From assembly GCF_900142105.1 (NCBI RefSeq), contig NZ_FQZS01000004.1, positions 1 through 64,000 on the forward strand: 64,000 nucleotides of DNA, read 5' to 3'. Shown piece by piece: positions 8,138 to 17,138 of this stretch. Under the pieces are notes generated by a model. It was not told the origin of the DNA. It made no database searches and saw only the letters and a program-made list of their open reading frames with translations. Made by a program: the position numbers and the translations under genes. Position 1 is the stretch's first letter. Each line of letters begins with the position of its first letter. Source of the DNA: Lutispora thermophila DSM 19022. Its GTDB lineage: Bacteria > Bacillota > Clostridia > Lutisporales > Lutisporaceae.

Positions 8138-8878
8138 TTGGAAGATCTGGTGAGATCTGATGAAACATTAGATGATTTGCAGAATGGATACTATATAATA
8201 CAAAAGAAAGATGGATTCCGGTTTGGTGTGGATGCGGTGCTTTTATCTGATTTTGCGGCCTTGAAGAGGACTGATAATGTTCTGGAAATGGGCACCGGGA
8301 CAGGCATAATATCCATACTCCTCTATGCTAAGAAAAATCCGAAGTCCATAGTTGCTGTGGAAATTCAAGAAGATATGGCTGAAATGGCTAGCCGAAGTGT
8401 AGGATATAATAAGCTGGAAAATTATATAACCGTATTAAATATGGATTTGAAGGATGCACCAAAAAAGCTGGGAAAGGGAGTATTCAATGCGGTTGTTACC
8501 AATCCTCCGTATATGAAGTTAGGTTGTGGCATTGTGAATCCTTCAGAAAAACAAGCTATATCCAGATTTGAAGTCAATTGCAGCCTGGAGGATGTATTGG
8601 ATTCGGCCTATGAGGTTTTGATGCCTGGAGGGAAGCTGTTTATGGTGCATAGAGCAGATAGGCTGGTGGATATCATATTTTACATGAGAATGAGAAAAAT
8701 AGAACCTAAAAGGATACGATTTGTTCATTCAGCCATAGGTAAGAAGCCTCATTTGCTGTTAATAGAAGGTATGAAAGGCGGCAAACCTGAACTTAAATTC
8801 ATGGAGCCTCTTTATATATATGACGATAAAGGAGAATACACACAAGAAATACATGATATTTATGGGAGGATTAAATGA
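8138..8878 (+). CDS. class I SAM methyltransferase, tRNA1(Val) m6A37-type (YabB/TrmN6 family)
   Basis: A 246-residue Rossmann methyltransferase. It has GYYIIQKKDGFRFGVDAVLL, the SAM loop EMGTGTGIISILL, and the N6-adenine signature NPPY (VVTNPPYMKLGCG). E. coli TrmN6 modifies A37 of tRNA1(Val), and YabB is the Firmicutes orthologue family. TTG at 8138 follows AAGGAGG by 7 nt. It overlaps rsmI by 4 bases (ATGA-type). YazA, which lies between yabB and rsmI in B. subtilis, is absent. Confidence 0.93.
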   Translation: MEDLVRSDETLDDLQNGYYIIQKKDGFRFGVDAVLLSDFAALKRTDNVLEMGTGTGIISILLYAKKNPKSIVAVEIQEDMAEMASRSVGYNKLENYITVLNMDLKDAPKKLGKGVFNAVVTNPPYMKLGCGIVNPSEKQAISRFEVNCSLEDVLDSAYEVLMPGGKLFMVHRADRLVDIIFYMRMRKIEPKRIRFVHSAIGKKPHLLLIEGMKGGKPELKFMEPLYIYDDKGEYTQEIHDIYGRIK

Positions 8879-9720
8879 TGACTTCCTGTCTATATTTGGT
8901 GGCAACTCCTATAGGAAATCTGGAGGATATTACTCTGAGAGCTATAAGAATCCTTAAAGAAGTGGATATCATAGCGGCGGAGGATACCCGACAGACCGCA
9001 AAGTTGTTAAATCACTATGATATAAAGAAACCCATGATAAGTTACCATGAGCATAATAAAAAAGCTAAGGGTGAAGAAATAATCAGACTCATTATGGAGG
9101 GAAAGTCCATTGCTTTGGTTTCCGATGCGGGAATGCCCTGTGTGTCAGACCCTGGGGAAGACCTGGTGAGACTATGTATAGAAAGGGGAATCCAAGTAGT
9201 TCCTATTCCCGGACCTTCTGCATCTTTGACAGCATTGGCCATATCAGGATTATCCACTTCCCGCTTTGCTTTTGAGGGATTTTTGCCGGTTAAGGGCAAG
9301 GAGAGAAAAGAGAGGCTTAATAGATTATCCAAAGAAGAAAGAACCATCATATTATATGAAGCACCTCACAGGCTATTAACTACTCTAAAGGACCTGAAGG
9401 ATCATATGGGAAATCCTTATATAAGCATCTCAAGAGAAATGACCAAGAAATTCGAAGAAACCCTCAGAACCGACTTGGAGGGAGCAATAAAGGAATTTTC
9501 TGACAGAAGCATAAAGGGTGAGTTTGTGCTGATAATTGAGGGCAAGGGCTTGGGAAATATGCGAGAAGAGGAAGAGGTCTTCTGGAAAGATATGAGCATA
9601 AAGGATCACATAATAATGCATATGGAAAAAGGCTTGTCGAAAAAAGAAGCCATATCCTTAGTGGCAAAGGAAAGAGGTATCAGTAAAAAGGAAGTTTATA
9701 ACATTGGCATTGATATTTGA
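8875..9720 (+). CDS. rsmI: 16S rRNA (cytidine1402-2'-O)-methyltransferase
   Basis: A 281-residue tetrapyrrole-methylase-fold protein with the RsmI signatures LVATPIGNLEDITLRA at the N-terminus, AEDTRQT, SDAGMPCVSDPG and VPIPGPSA. It 2'-O-methylates C1402 in the decoding centre of 16S rRNA. ATGATG at the start overlaps the stop of the previous gene; either ATG may be used. Translationally coupled to yabB; followed by a separate small gene. Confidence 0.97.
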   Translation: MMTSCLYLVATPIGNLEDITLRAIRILKEVDIIAAEDTRQTAKLLNHYDIKKPMISYHEHNKKAKGEEIIRLIMEGKSIALVSDAGMPCVSDPGEDLVRLCIERGIQVVPIPGPSASLTALAISGLSTSRFAFEGFLPVKGKERKERLNRLSKEERTIILYEAPHRLLTTLKDLKDHMGNPYISISREMTKKFEETLRTDLEGAIKEFSDRSIKGEFVLIIEGKGLGNMREEEEVFWKDMSIKDHIIMHMEKGLSKKEAISLVAKERGISKKEVYNIGIDI

Positions 9721-9758
9721 TGATATATAAAATATAATTTAAATGAGGAGGGATTACT

Positions 9759-9950
9759 ATGGCATTTACTAAAGACATGACAGTCGGTGAAATACTAAGA
9801 GCCAATCCTAAAACTGCAGAAGTATTCATGTCCTATGGCATGCATTGTTTAGGTTGCCCCGGTGCAACAGGAGAGTCTGTTGAACAGGCTGCAATGGTAC
9901 ATGGTTTTGATGCAGACAAGCTTATTGATGATTTGAATAAGCTGGAATAA
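9759..9950 (+). CDS. DUF1858 domain protein (hybrid-cluster-associated redox disulfide type)
   Basis: A 63-residue protein consisting of one DUF1858 domain: the [29 protein letters not shown] region has the paired cysteines CLGC that form the proposed redox disulfide, followed by a helical [10 protein letters not shown] segment. Such proteins accompany hybrid-cluster and anaerobic redox proteins; the actual role is unknown. GAGGAGGG lies 7 nt before ATG. A strong terminator follows. It sits between rsmI and abrB, which are neighbours in B. subtilis. Confidence 0.93.
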   Translation: MAFTKDMTVGEILRANPKTAEVFMSYGMHCLGCPGATGESVEQAAMVHGFDADKLIDDLNKLE

Positions 9951-9960
9951 AGGAACATAT

Positions 9961-9998
9961 ATTTTAAAAGGTTAGGGTCTACCCTAACCTTTTAAAAT
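9961..9998. terminator. perfect 18-bp palindromic terminator
   Basis: Arms 9961-9978 and 9981-9998 are fully complementary (ATTTTAAAAGGTTAGGGT and its reverse complement) with a 2-base loop and A and T tracts on either side, so it can serve both the rightward DUF1858 gene and the leftward abrB gene. Confidence 0.85.
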
Positions 9999-10128
9999 AT
10001 ATTGAAAATTAAAGAATTAATTGTGCATAGAATATAAAAATCTATGTACTTAACATCAATTAATCTTTTCAGAAATAAAGGAAAAGAGCTTGTCATTGCT
10101 TAGTATTCTATTGAAGCTTATTAAGAAA

Positions 10129-10374
10129 TTACTTTGAATTTCTTAATTCTTCCATACAAGCAGGGCAGATGTTTTTACCTTTATAAACCTGAACATCCTT
10201 TGCATTTGCACAGAAAATGCAAGCAGGTTCATATTTCTTTAAAATTATATGTTCTCCATCTACATATATTTCTAAGGAATCCTTTTCTTCTATATTAAGT
10301 GTTGTTCTCAATTCCTTTGGTATTACAATTCTGCCTAATTCGTCAACTTTCCTGACAATACCAGTAGATTTCAC
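10129..10374 (-). CDS. abrB: transition-state regulator, AbrB family
   Basis: An 81-residue DNA-binding protein. The N-terminal swapped-hairpin domain MKSTGIVRKVDELGRIVIPKELRTTL is nearly invariant in AbrB/Abh, including the DNA-contacting arginines. The C-terminus has CIFC and CPAC pairs, which suggests a small zinc site not present in B. subtilis AbrB. It probably represses post-exponential and sporulation genes. GTG start at 10374 with GGAGG 7 nt upstream. It is oriented against its neighbours and marks the point where the conserved gene order breaks off. Confidence 0.96.
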   Translation of the reverse strand: MKSTGIVRKVDELGRIVIPKELRTTLNIEEKDSLEIYVDGEHIILKKYEPACIFCANAKDVQVYKGKNICPACMEELRNSK

Positions 10375-10552
10375 AATATCCCTCCTTCCCTAATTATACA
10401 AATTTCGACATTCGTCTCAATTTAAATGTTAACAGATATGCCAATTAAAGTCAATAGGTTAAATTAATTTTTATGCAATTTTTCACTTATATGTATTGCA
10501 GTTTTATTGTAGTATAATTATATACAGTATTAATTAACTTGAGGTGTTATGG

Positions 10553-11860
10553 ATGTTATTATTTGCTTTTGCAGTCGCAAATATTATGACATTGGCTTAT
10601 TTGGTTAGGAAAGGCTATGAGTTGAAGAAACTTTTAATGGTAGCCTGGAGAGGTATTTGGGAATGCAAGGAATTATTTGCCATTATATTGCTTATGGGAG
10701 CCACTATATCTGTTTGGCTGTCCTCAGGTATTGTTCCCAGCCTTATTTTTTATGGCTTTGGATATATGAAGGGGATTAATTTTGTCCTGGCAGCATTCCT
10801 TTCAACGGCAGTTATATCCTATGTAATGGGAACCGCTTGTGGAACACTGAGTACCATAGGTATTGCAATTTTGGGTATTGGAAAAGGTCTTATGATTCCT
10901 GTTCCTGTGTTATTAGGGGCCATAGTTTCCGGTTCTTTTATTGCAGATAAGATAGCGCCTATATCTTCTCTGACCAATCTTACCATACAAATGACCGGTA
11001 CCAGTTATAAGAAATATGTCGAAACATCCTTGAAAACATTGATACCTGCCATTATTATATCTGCAGCCATATATTATATTTTAGGCAATTCCTATGGCGG
11101 TGAAGCAGATTTCTACACAATTCAACAATATCAGAATTTTATAAAGCAAGGTTTTGAGGTTTCACCTTTTTTATTGCTCTTTCCTGTTTTTGTAGTGGTT
11201 TTAGCTTTTAGTGGCATAAAGATAGTTTACAATATGAGTTTGAGCGTTTTTGCTGCTTCTATTATAACCATGGTTTTGCAAAAGCTAAATTTCTGGATAG
11301 TGCTGAAATCTATCCTTTGGGGTTACAAAGCCAACACCGGAATGACCCAGTTGGATTCTCTCATATCAGGAGGTGGAGCCATTCCTATGATAGAAGTGGT
11401 GCTCATAGTGATGGGTGGAGTTTCTTTAAGCAGTCTATTTGAAGAGGCTGATATGATGAAGCCAATAACGAATATGTTTTATAAAAAAGATGACAAGGTA
11501 CCTGCTTTAATAGCAAAAACAGGAGCATTGAGCACTTTATTGAATGTTGTTACTTGTGACCAGACAGTTGGCATATTAGTGCCGGCCAAGTTTTCAGCTT
11601 CAAGATTTGATGAAAAGGGATTAGACAGAAGCATTCTAGCCAGAACCATATCTGATACAGGCACCATAGTGGCACCTCTTATGTTTTGGAATGTAAATGC
11701 TTTGATCATATATGGAATAACAGGTATATCTGCCATCAGTTATGCTCCTTACGGAGTATTGTGCTATGTTTGTCCGTTGGTCACTATTATTGGCAGTTTA
11801 TTCTTGAGCAAGAAGGCTGGAAAAGTATCATCTGAAGAAGGAAAGAGCATAGCTATATAG
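10553..11860 (+). CDS. nhaC: Na+/H+ antiporter, NhaC family
   Basis: A 435-residue membrane protein with about eleven hydrophobic segments. It matches the NhaC family through the stretch GTACGTLSTIGIAILGIG, GSFIADKIAPISSLTNL, and a DTGTIVAPLMFWN segment late in the protein. It likely exchanges Na+ for H+ (or a substrate such as malate/lactate in the MleN branch). ATG at 10553 is chosen with GAGGTG 6 nt upstream; the GTG at 10544 is part of that site. Monocistronic; the next transcript begins with its own promoter. Confidence 0.92.
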   Translation: MLLFAFAVANIMTLAYLVRKGYELKKLLMVAWRGIWECKELFAIILLMGATISVWLSSGIVPSLIFYGFGYMKGINFVLAAFLSTAVISYVMGTACGTLSTIGIAILGIGKGLMIPVPVLLGAIVSGSFIADKIAPISSLTNLTIQMTGTSYKKYVETSLKTLIPAIIISAAIYYILGNSYGGEADFYTIQQYQNFIKQGFEVSPFLLLFPVFVVVLAFSGIKIVYNMSLSVFAASIITMVLQKLNFWIVLKSILWGYKANTGMTQLDSLISGGGAIPMIEVVLIVMGGVSLSSLFEEADMMKPITNMFYKKDDKVPALIAKTGALSTLLNVVTCDQTVGILVPAKFSASRFDEKGLDRSILARTISDTGTIVAPLMFWNVNALIIYGITGISAISYAPYGVLCYVCPLVTIIGSLFLSKKAGKVSSEEGKSIAI

Positions 11861-11905
11861 ACATGTGGCATATTATTACAGTTTCATTACAATGTAATGT
11901 TACTA

Positions 11906-11934
11906 TTGCCTAATTTTCATATCAGGAATATAAT
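11906..11934 (+). promoter_or_regulatory. sigma-A type promoter of the ABC exporter operon
   Basis: TTGCCT (11906-11911), 17-base spacer, TATAAT (11929-11934). Transcription would begin near 11941, just upstream of the leader peptide, giving an untranslated leader of about 350 nt before the first transporter gene. Confidence 0.7.
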
Positions 11935-11970
11935 TGATTATGGATAGTATTAAGGAAGGAGGTCGTGATA

Positions 11971-12063
11971 ATGATAAGAATAGTCTTTAGATTTAGAGAT
12001 ATTATAGTCGATAGATTAGTATTTTTTGCACGACCTTTAGCCTTAAGCGGTATTGGGATTTAG
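11971..12063 (+). CDS. 30-residue regulatory leader peptide of the ABC exporter operon
   Basis: An excellent site (AAGGAGGT, 7 nt before ATG) starts a 30-codon frame, MIRIVFRFRDIIV... ending ...ALSGIGI and TAG at 12061. The peptide is rich in Arg, Phe and Ile and has no domain. Its stop lies 26 bases before the first of two terminator-like hairpins that share pairing segments with an antiterminator. This is the arrangement known for ribosome-mediated attenuation of drug-efflux genes, such as bmrB in front of bmrCD in B. subtilis. GGTCGTG (11961-11967) at the binding site can pair with CACGACC (12029-12035) inside the frame. That the peptide is regulatory is inference. Confidence 0.8.
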   Translation: MIRIVFRFRDIIVDRLVFFARPLALSGIGI

Positions 12064-12088
12064 AACCTGAATTGTACGCATGTCAATG

Positions 12089-12177
12089 GGCCATAGGTTT
12101 GTGCATACCTGTGGCTTTTTATATTATTGGAACATTACTTTTTTAAAGCCACAGTTATCCAAAACTGTGGCTTTTTT
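12089..12177 (+). promoter_or_regulatory. transcription attenuator with two terminators and a shared antiterminator
   Basis: Terminator-like hairpin 1: GCCATAGGT (12090-12098) / ACCTGTGGC (12107-12115) then TTTTT. Terminator 2: AAAGCCACAGTT (12145-12156) / AACTGTGGCTTT (12163-12174) then TTT. The 3' arm of hairpin 1, CTGTGGCTTT (12109-12118), is also a perfect 10-bp partner for the 5' arm of terminator 2, AAAGCCACAG (12145-12154). Hence pairing 12109-12118 with 12145-12154 destroys both terminators. A ribosome stalled near the leader stop would decide which forms. Bases 12178-12295 hold no further structure; a 9-codon frame at 12215-12244 (GAGAGGTGG upstream) may be a second mini-leader. Confidence 0.8.
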
Positions 12178-12295
12178 GTACCAATTTCAAAGCCAAGTTT
12201 GAGAGGTGGTCAGGATGTATTGCATCCATGGAAAGGAACCGTAGAGTTCCTCAGGAAAATTTGACTAAGACTACTATTGAAAGTGGGGAGATAGC

Positions 12296-14089
12296 TTGAA
12301 GAATTTTAGATTATTGTGGGACTTCATGAAGGGTAATAGATTGTTATATTTGGCATCTATAATAAGCATAGGAATTGCCACCATATTTTCTTTCTTATCA
12401 CCTTTAGTTATCAGATATACCATTGATACCGTGATTGGAGGCAACGCGGCAAACGTACCTTTATGGGTCATCAATATTATCGACAGCATAGGAGGTGCGG
12501 AAACATTAAGACAAAAAATCTGGTTGTGCAGTATTGCTGTAGTATTATTATCATTGATAAACGGAATATTTACTTATTTTAAAGGAAAATGGTCCGCAGT
12601 GGCATCTGAATCCATAGCCCAGAATATGAAGGATATGCTCTATGATAAGTTGCAGAATGTGACATATGACTATTATGTTAAGGCTGAAACCGGAGATCTT
12701 ATACAGAGATGCACTTCTGATGTTGATACGGTAAGGAGATTTCTGTCCATGCAGCTGGTGGAAGTGGGAAGAGCAATATTTATGCTGATAATGGCCATTT
12801 CCATAATGTTCTCTTTAGATGTGAGGATGACAGTGGTCTCCATGGCACTCATACCTGGTATTTTCCTCTTTTCCACCCTTTATTATATGAAGGTAAAGGA
12901 TTCATTTTTGGAATGTGATGAGTCGGAAGGAAAGCTCACCACTGTACTCCAGGAAAACCTTACGGGGGTACGTGTAGTGAGAGCCTTTGCTAGACAGCAG
13001 TATGAAAGGGAAAAATTTGATGAGATAAATAGGGACTTTAGAGGAAAAGTAACCCATTTGATTTCTCTACTGGCATGGTACTGGTCTTTTTCTGATTTCC
13101 TATCTATGCTTCAGACGGGCATTGTTGTGGTGTTGGGAGTATACTGGACTGTATCCGGTCATATGACCCTAGGAACTCTTGTGGTATTTACAACCTATGA
13201 GGGCATGCTTCTATGGCCTGTTAGACAAATGGGCAGAATCTTGACGGATATGGGCAAAACCTCTGTTGCGTTAGGAAGGATAAAGGAAATATTGGATGAG
13301 CAGTTGGATGAAGATGAAGAAGAAGGACTTAAACCTGATATACAAGGAAATATTGAATTCAGCCATGTGAATTTTAAATATGAAAACGGCAAGGAAGTTC
13401 TTCACGATATAACCTTTAAAGTTAAGAAAGGTCAGACTGTTGCCATATTGGGGCCTACAGGCTCGGGAAAATCAACTTTGATGCATTTGCTGCACAGACT
13501 ATATGATTATGAAAGCGGTTCCATAAAGATAGACGGTGTGGAACTTAGGAATATTGATAAGAAATGGCTCAGAGAAAAGATCGGAATAGTGCTTCAGGAA
13601 CCATTTCTATACTCAAAGACCATTAAGGAAAACCTCAAAATGGCTAAAGAAGGAGTAGATGAGGATAGGATTTATCAATCTGCCAGGATAGCTCATATTC
13701 ATGACGTCATAACAAGTTTCGAAAAAGGATATGACACCTTGGTAGGAGAGAGAGGAGTAACATTGTCAGGAGGACAGAAGCAGAGGGTAGCCATAGCTAG
13801 AGCTCTCATTAAGGATTGTCCTATACTCATATTTGATGATTCCTTAAGTGCCGTTGATACTGAAACAGACGCAGCCATCAGAAAGGCTCTGAAGGAAAGG
13901 AAAAAGGATGTAACCACCTTTATCATATCTCATAGAATCAATACCCTTTCTGAGGCGGATTTGATATTGGTAATGGAAGAAGGCAGAATCACAGAAATGG
14001 GTAAGCATGAAACCCTGGTGAACAAACCCGGACTATACAGAAGGATATGGGAGATACAGAACACCAAAGAGGATATTCTGACAGCTTGA
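12296..14089 (+). CDS. heterodimeric ABC exporter, subunit with degenerate nucleotide site (BmrC/LmrC-like)
   Basis: A 597-residue half-transporter: six membrane segments (1-310) then an ATPase domain. Walker A GPTGSGKST begins at residue 386, signature LSGGQ at 490, Walker B ILIFDD with Asp515 where the catalytic glutamate normally sits, and H-loop ISHR. The Asp is the known mark of the degenerate site in heterodimeric exporters such as BmrCD, LmrCD and TM287/288. It probably exports drugs or lipids with the next gene. TTG start with GGGGAG 6 nt upstream. Expression appears to be controlled by the leader and attenuator upstream. Confidence 0.93.
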   Translation: MKNFRLLWDFMKGNRLLYLASIISIGIATIFSFLSPLVIRYTIDTVIGGNAANVPLWVINIIDSIGGAETLRQKIWLCSIAVVLLSLINGIFTYFKGKWSAVASESIAQNMKDMLYDKLQNVTYDYYVKAETGDLIQRCTSDVDTVRRFLSMQLVEVGRAIFMLIMAISIMFSLDVRMTVVSMALIPGIFLFSTLYYMKVKDSFLECDESEGKLTTVLQENLTGVRVVRAFARQQYEREKFDEINRDFRGKVTHLISLLAWYWSFSDFLSMLQTGIVVVLGVYWTVSGHMTLGTLVVFTTYEGMLLWPVRQMGRILTDMGKTSVALGRIKEILDEQLDEDEEEGLKPDIQGNIEFSHVNFKYENGKEVLHDITFKVKKGQTVAILGPTGSGKSTLMHLLHRLYDYESGSIKIDGVELRNIDKKWLREKIGIVLQEPFLYSKTIKENLKMAKEGVDEDRIYQSARIAHIHDVITSFEKGYDTLVGERGVTLSGGQKQRVAIARALIKDCPILIFDDSLSAVDTETDAAIRKALKERKKDVTTFIISHRINTLSEADLILVMEEGRITEMGKHETLVNKPGLYRRIWEIQNTKEDILTA

Positions 14090-14113
14090 ATGTAATAAAC
14101 GGGAGGTGAACGT

Positions 14114-15949
14114 ATGACAACATTTCAGGAACAGGAATATAGCAAAAAAATAGATTTAAATCTTTGGCGTAGGCTCTTTAAATATGTCATACCATATAAA
14201 AAGAATCTAATAAGGCTTACTATGGTCATGGTGGCAGTAGGGGGCATTGATGTAATTTTTCCCCTTATGACCAGATATGCCATTGATAATTTCGTTTTGA
14301 AGGGCAGCTTTCAAGGATTATGGATATTTGCAGCAGTTTATGGTTTATTAGTTTTGGCTCAGGCTACAAATGTAAAGCTTTTGGCTCTAAATGCAGGAAG
14401 CATTGAAACCGGTGTAGTTTATGATATAAGGCGTGAAGGCTTTGACAATCTTCAGCAGCTATCTTTCTCCTATTATGATAGGACACCTGTTGGATGGATG
14501 ATGGCAAGAATGACTTCAGATGTACAAAGGATAGGGGATACTATAGCATGGGGTCTGGTTGATATGGTATGGGGCTTCACCATGATGGTGGGCATCGCGG
14601 TAGTCATGCTTACGATAAACGTTAAGCTGGCGCTTATAAGCCTTTCAGTTGTGCCTTTATTGGCTATAGTGAGCGTCTATTTCCAGCAGAAGATATTAAA
14701 GGCCCACAGAAAGGTGAGAAAAATAAACTCCAGAATTACTGGAGCCTTCAATGAAGGTATAATGGGTGCCAAGACCACCAAGACGCTGGTCAGGGAAAAA
14801 GAAAACCTTATGGAGTTTAAGGAACTGACTTTGGATATGTTTAATTCTTCGGTCAAGGCTGCAATATATTCAGCGGTATATCTGCCTCTTGTTGTTACAC
14901 TGGGCAGCATAGGAACAGGTTTAGCCATGTGGTACGGAGGCAAGGCTGTTATGCTGGAGAGCATCAGCTACGGAACCCTTGTTCTTTTCATATCATATAC
15001 CATACAATTTTTCGAGCCTGTGAGGGATTTGGCAAGGATATTCAGCGAGTTCCAGTCTGCTCAGGCCTCTGCCGAGAGGATAATGTCCCTTATAGATACA
15101 AAGCCTGAGATAACGGACACTCCTGAAGTTCTGGAGAAGTATGGGGATGTATTTCAGCCTAAGAAGGAAAACTGGCCTGAAATTAAAGGAAATATAACAT
15201 TTAAGAATGTGAGCTTTTCATATAAAGATGGAGAAAAGGTTCTGGAAAATTTTAATCTGGATGTGAAGGCAGGTCAGAGCATAGCATTGGTTGGAGAGAC
15301 GGGATCAGGAAAGAGTACTATAGTTAATTTATTGTGTAGATTTTATGAACCTGTGAGTGGGGAAATTCTTATAGATGGCGTGAATTATAAAGAAAGATCC
15401 CAGGCCTGGCTTCAATCAAATCTGGGTTATGTGCTTCAGACACCTCATTTATTCAGCGGTACAGTAAAGGACAATATAAGATATGGTAGGCTTGATGCTT
15501 CTAATGAAGATATTATAAATGCTGCAAAGATGGTAAATGCCCATGATTTCATAATGAAGCTGGAAAACGGCTATGATACGGAAGTAGGAGAAGGAGGCAG
15601 CAGGCTTTCTACAGGGGAAAAGCAGCTAATATCCTTTGCAAGAGCCATTCTTGCAGATCCTAGAATATTTGTGCTGGATGAAGCTACTTCTTCTGTAGAT
15701 ACTGAGACTGAGAAGATAATTCAGGATGCGATTCAAAAAGTATTAAAGGGCAGAACCAGTTTCATAATAGCCCACAGGCTTTCTACCATAAGGTCTGCAG
15801 ACAGAATACTTGTTATTAGCGATGGAAAGATTATAGAAGATGGGAATCATGCTAAACTCATGAGAGAAAAAGGCTATTATTATAAGTTATATACCAACCA
15901 GTTCATGGAAGAGCAGGAAAAAGAGATACTGGGGAAGACGAATATATAA
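14114..15949 (+). CDS. heterodimeric ABC exporter, catalytic-site subunit (BmrD/LmrD-like)
   Basis: A 611-residue half-transporter with six membrane segments and an ATPase domain. Walker A GETGSGKST begins at residue 394, signature is LSTGE at 498 instead of LSGGQ, and Walker B FVLDEATSS has the catalytic Glu523. The degenerate signature faces the Asp-bearing Walker B of the partner subunit, so one of the two composite ATP sites is complete and the other degenerate. Starts 24 nt after the partner with GGGAGGTG 6 nt upstream. The operon ends at a strong terminator shared with the convergent gene. Confidence 0.94.
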   Translation: MTTFQEQEYSKKIDLNLWRRLFKYVIPYKKNLIRLTMVMVAVGGIDVIFPLMTRYAIDNFVLKGSFQGLWIFAAVYGLLVLAQATNVKLLALNAGSIETGVVYDIRREGFDNLQQLSFSYYDRTPVGWMMARMTSDVQRIGDTIAWGLVDMVWGFTMMVGIAVVMLTINVKLALISLSVVPLLAIVSVYFQQKILKAHRKVRKINSRITGAFNEGIMGAKTTKTLVREKENLMEFKELTLDMFNSSVKAAIYSAVYLPLVVTLGSIGTGLAMWYGGKAVMLESISYGTLVLFISYTIQFFEPVRDLARIFSEFQSAQASAERIMSLIDTKPEITDTPEVLEKYGDVFQPKKENWPEIKGNITFKNVSFSYKDGEKVLENFNLDVKAGQSIALVGETGSGKSTIVNLLCRFYEPVSGEILIDGVNYKERSQAWLQSNLGYVLQTPHLFSGTVKDNIRYGRLDASNEDIINAAKMVNAHDFIMKLENGYDTEVGEGGSRLSTGEKQLISFARAILADPRIFVLDEATSSVDTETEKIIQDAIQKVLKGRTSFIIAHRLSTIRSADRILVISDGKIIEDGNHAKLMREKGYYYKLYTNQFMEEQEKEILGKTNI

Positions 15950-15988
15950 AGAAGAAATGACGGTGTAAACACCGTCATTTCTTCTTTT
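15950..15988. terminator. bidirectional terminator between convergent genes
   Basis: AAGAAGAAATGACGGTGT pairs with ACACCGTCATTTCTTCTT, with T and A tracts outside. The right arm also encodes the last codons of the leftward NlpC/P60 gene (stop at 15975-15977). Confidence 0.9.
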
Positions 15989-16916
15989 CCCCCTCAAGTT
16001 CTTCTTCATAATTAAGTTCTATATATCTTCGGGCACCTTGATACTTGTCTCCATATGTTCGTAAATCACTGATCACAACTTGCTTTTTAGAGGAACTGGC
16101 GTGGATGAATTTGTGATCTCCTATGTATATTCCAACATGTCCTATGGTTTTGCCATTTGCGGAGAAGAAAACCAAATCTCCCGGTTTTAAATCTTCTTTA
16201 GCTACAGGTGTGCCTTTTTTAAACTGCTGACTTGCAGTTCTCTCCAGCTTTATACCGTAATTTTTCATAACATAAGTGGTGAATCCAGAACAGTCAAAAG
16301 CTTTTCCTGTAGAGGCACCATAAACGTAAGGTTTTCCAAGATATTTTCTGGTGAAATCCACAAAAGCACGGCTGCTTACTAAACTTGTGCTCTTTTCTTC
16401 TTCAACAGGCTTGGGAAACAACTCGTTTAGTCTTGCAATGGTATTGTCGTCTGCTTCACCGGTGACATCAAGGCCTTCTTTTTCCTGAAAAGCCTTTATG
16501 GCTTCCTTGGTAGCTTCATCTATTACGGAAGTAATGTCTCCGGTATAGAGACCAAGACTCTTCAAATTCTGTTGTATAGATGCAGCCAATTGCTTTTCGG
16601 CTTCTTCCTTTTCCTTAGCTAACTGAATTTGCTTCACCTTGGCTTTAATATAACTTATTGTTTGCTTTCCTGCTATTCCGTCAACTTTAAGCCCGTATTC
16701 TTCCTGAAACTTTCTAACGGCAGCTTCCGTCTTATCTCCGTAGTAATTAGTATATTCATAGTAATCAAAGTATCCTAATATGTCCAATTTTTGTTGAAGT
16801 TCAGCTATATCTTTATGGGTCATGCCCGGCTTCAGGGTCATGTCCCCCAAATCCGCATAACTATTGGTGCCTAAGCAAAAGACGAACAACGCAGTAGCGA
16901 GAACTAACTTTTTCAA
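15975..16916 (-). CDS. secreted NlpC/P60 peptidoglycan hydrolase with two PG-binding domains
   Basis: A 313-residue exported protein: a signal peptide (KKLVLATALFVFCLGTNSYA), two PG_binding_1-like domains (HKDIAELQQKLDILGYF... and the second around NLKSLGLYTGDITS), then a C-terminal NlpC/P60 domain with the catalytic Cys in KAFDCSGFTTYV and His in GHVGIYIGDHKFIHA. It should cut gamma-D-Glu-diamino acid bonds in wall peptides. The start is a TTG at 16916 with GGAGG 7 nt upstream; the longer frame upstream to 16994 has no binding site. Divergent from the next gene. Confidence 0.93.
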   Translation of the reverse strand: MKKLVLATALFVFCLGTNSYADLGDMTLKPGMTHKDIAELQQKLDILGYFDYYEYTNYYGDKTEAAVRKFQEEYGLKVDGIAGKQTISYIKAKVKQIQLAKEKEEAEKQLAASIQQNLKSLGLYTGDITSVIDEATKEAIKAFQEKEGLDVTGEADDNTIARLNELFPKPVEEEKSTSLVSSRAFVDFTRKYLGKPYVYGASTGKAFDCSGFTTYVMKNYGIKLERTASQQFKKGTPVAKEDLKPGDLVFFSANGKTIGHVGIYIGDHKFIHASSSKKQVVISDLRTYGDKYQGARRYIELNYEEELEGEKKK

Positions 16917-17138
16917 AACAACGCCTCCCTGTATGAGGTTTGACAATTGTAACACATTTGTAATAATTATAAACCATGTCCAAGATAAAAGCAATAATAA
17001 TGTCCTAATTTGATTACGATTGAAAATATATATGGAATATTTTAAATTATACTATTTTCAATAAATGTAATAAATATGTATAATAATGTTGAAACATGAT
17101 TTGAGCATGCATTAAATATATAAAGAAAGGAAAAAGTT

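Noticed and set aside
10541-10552. GTG at 10544 as the nhaC start
   Set aside because: It is part of the GAGGTG binding site that properly serves the ATG at 10553.
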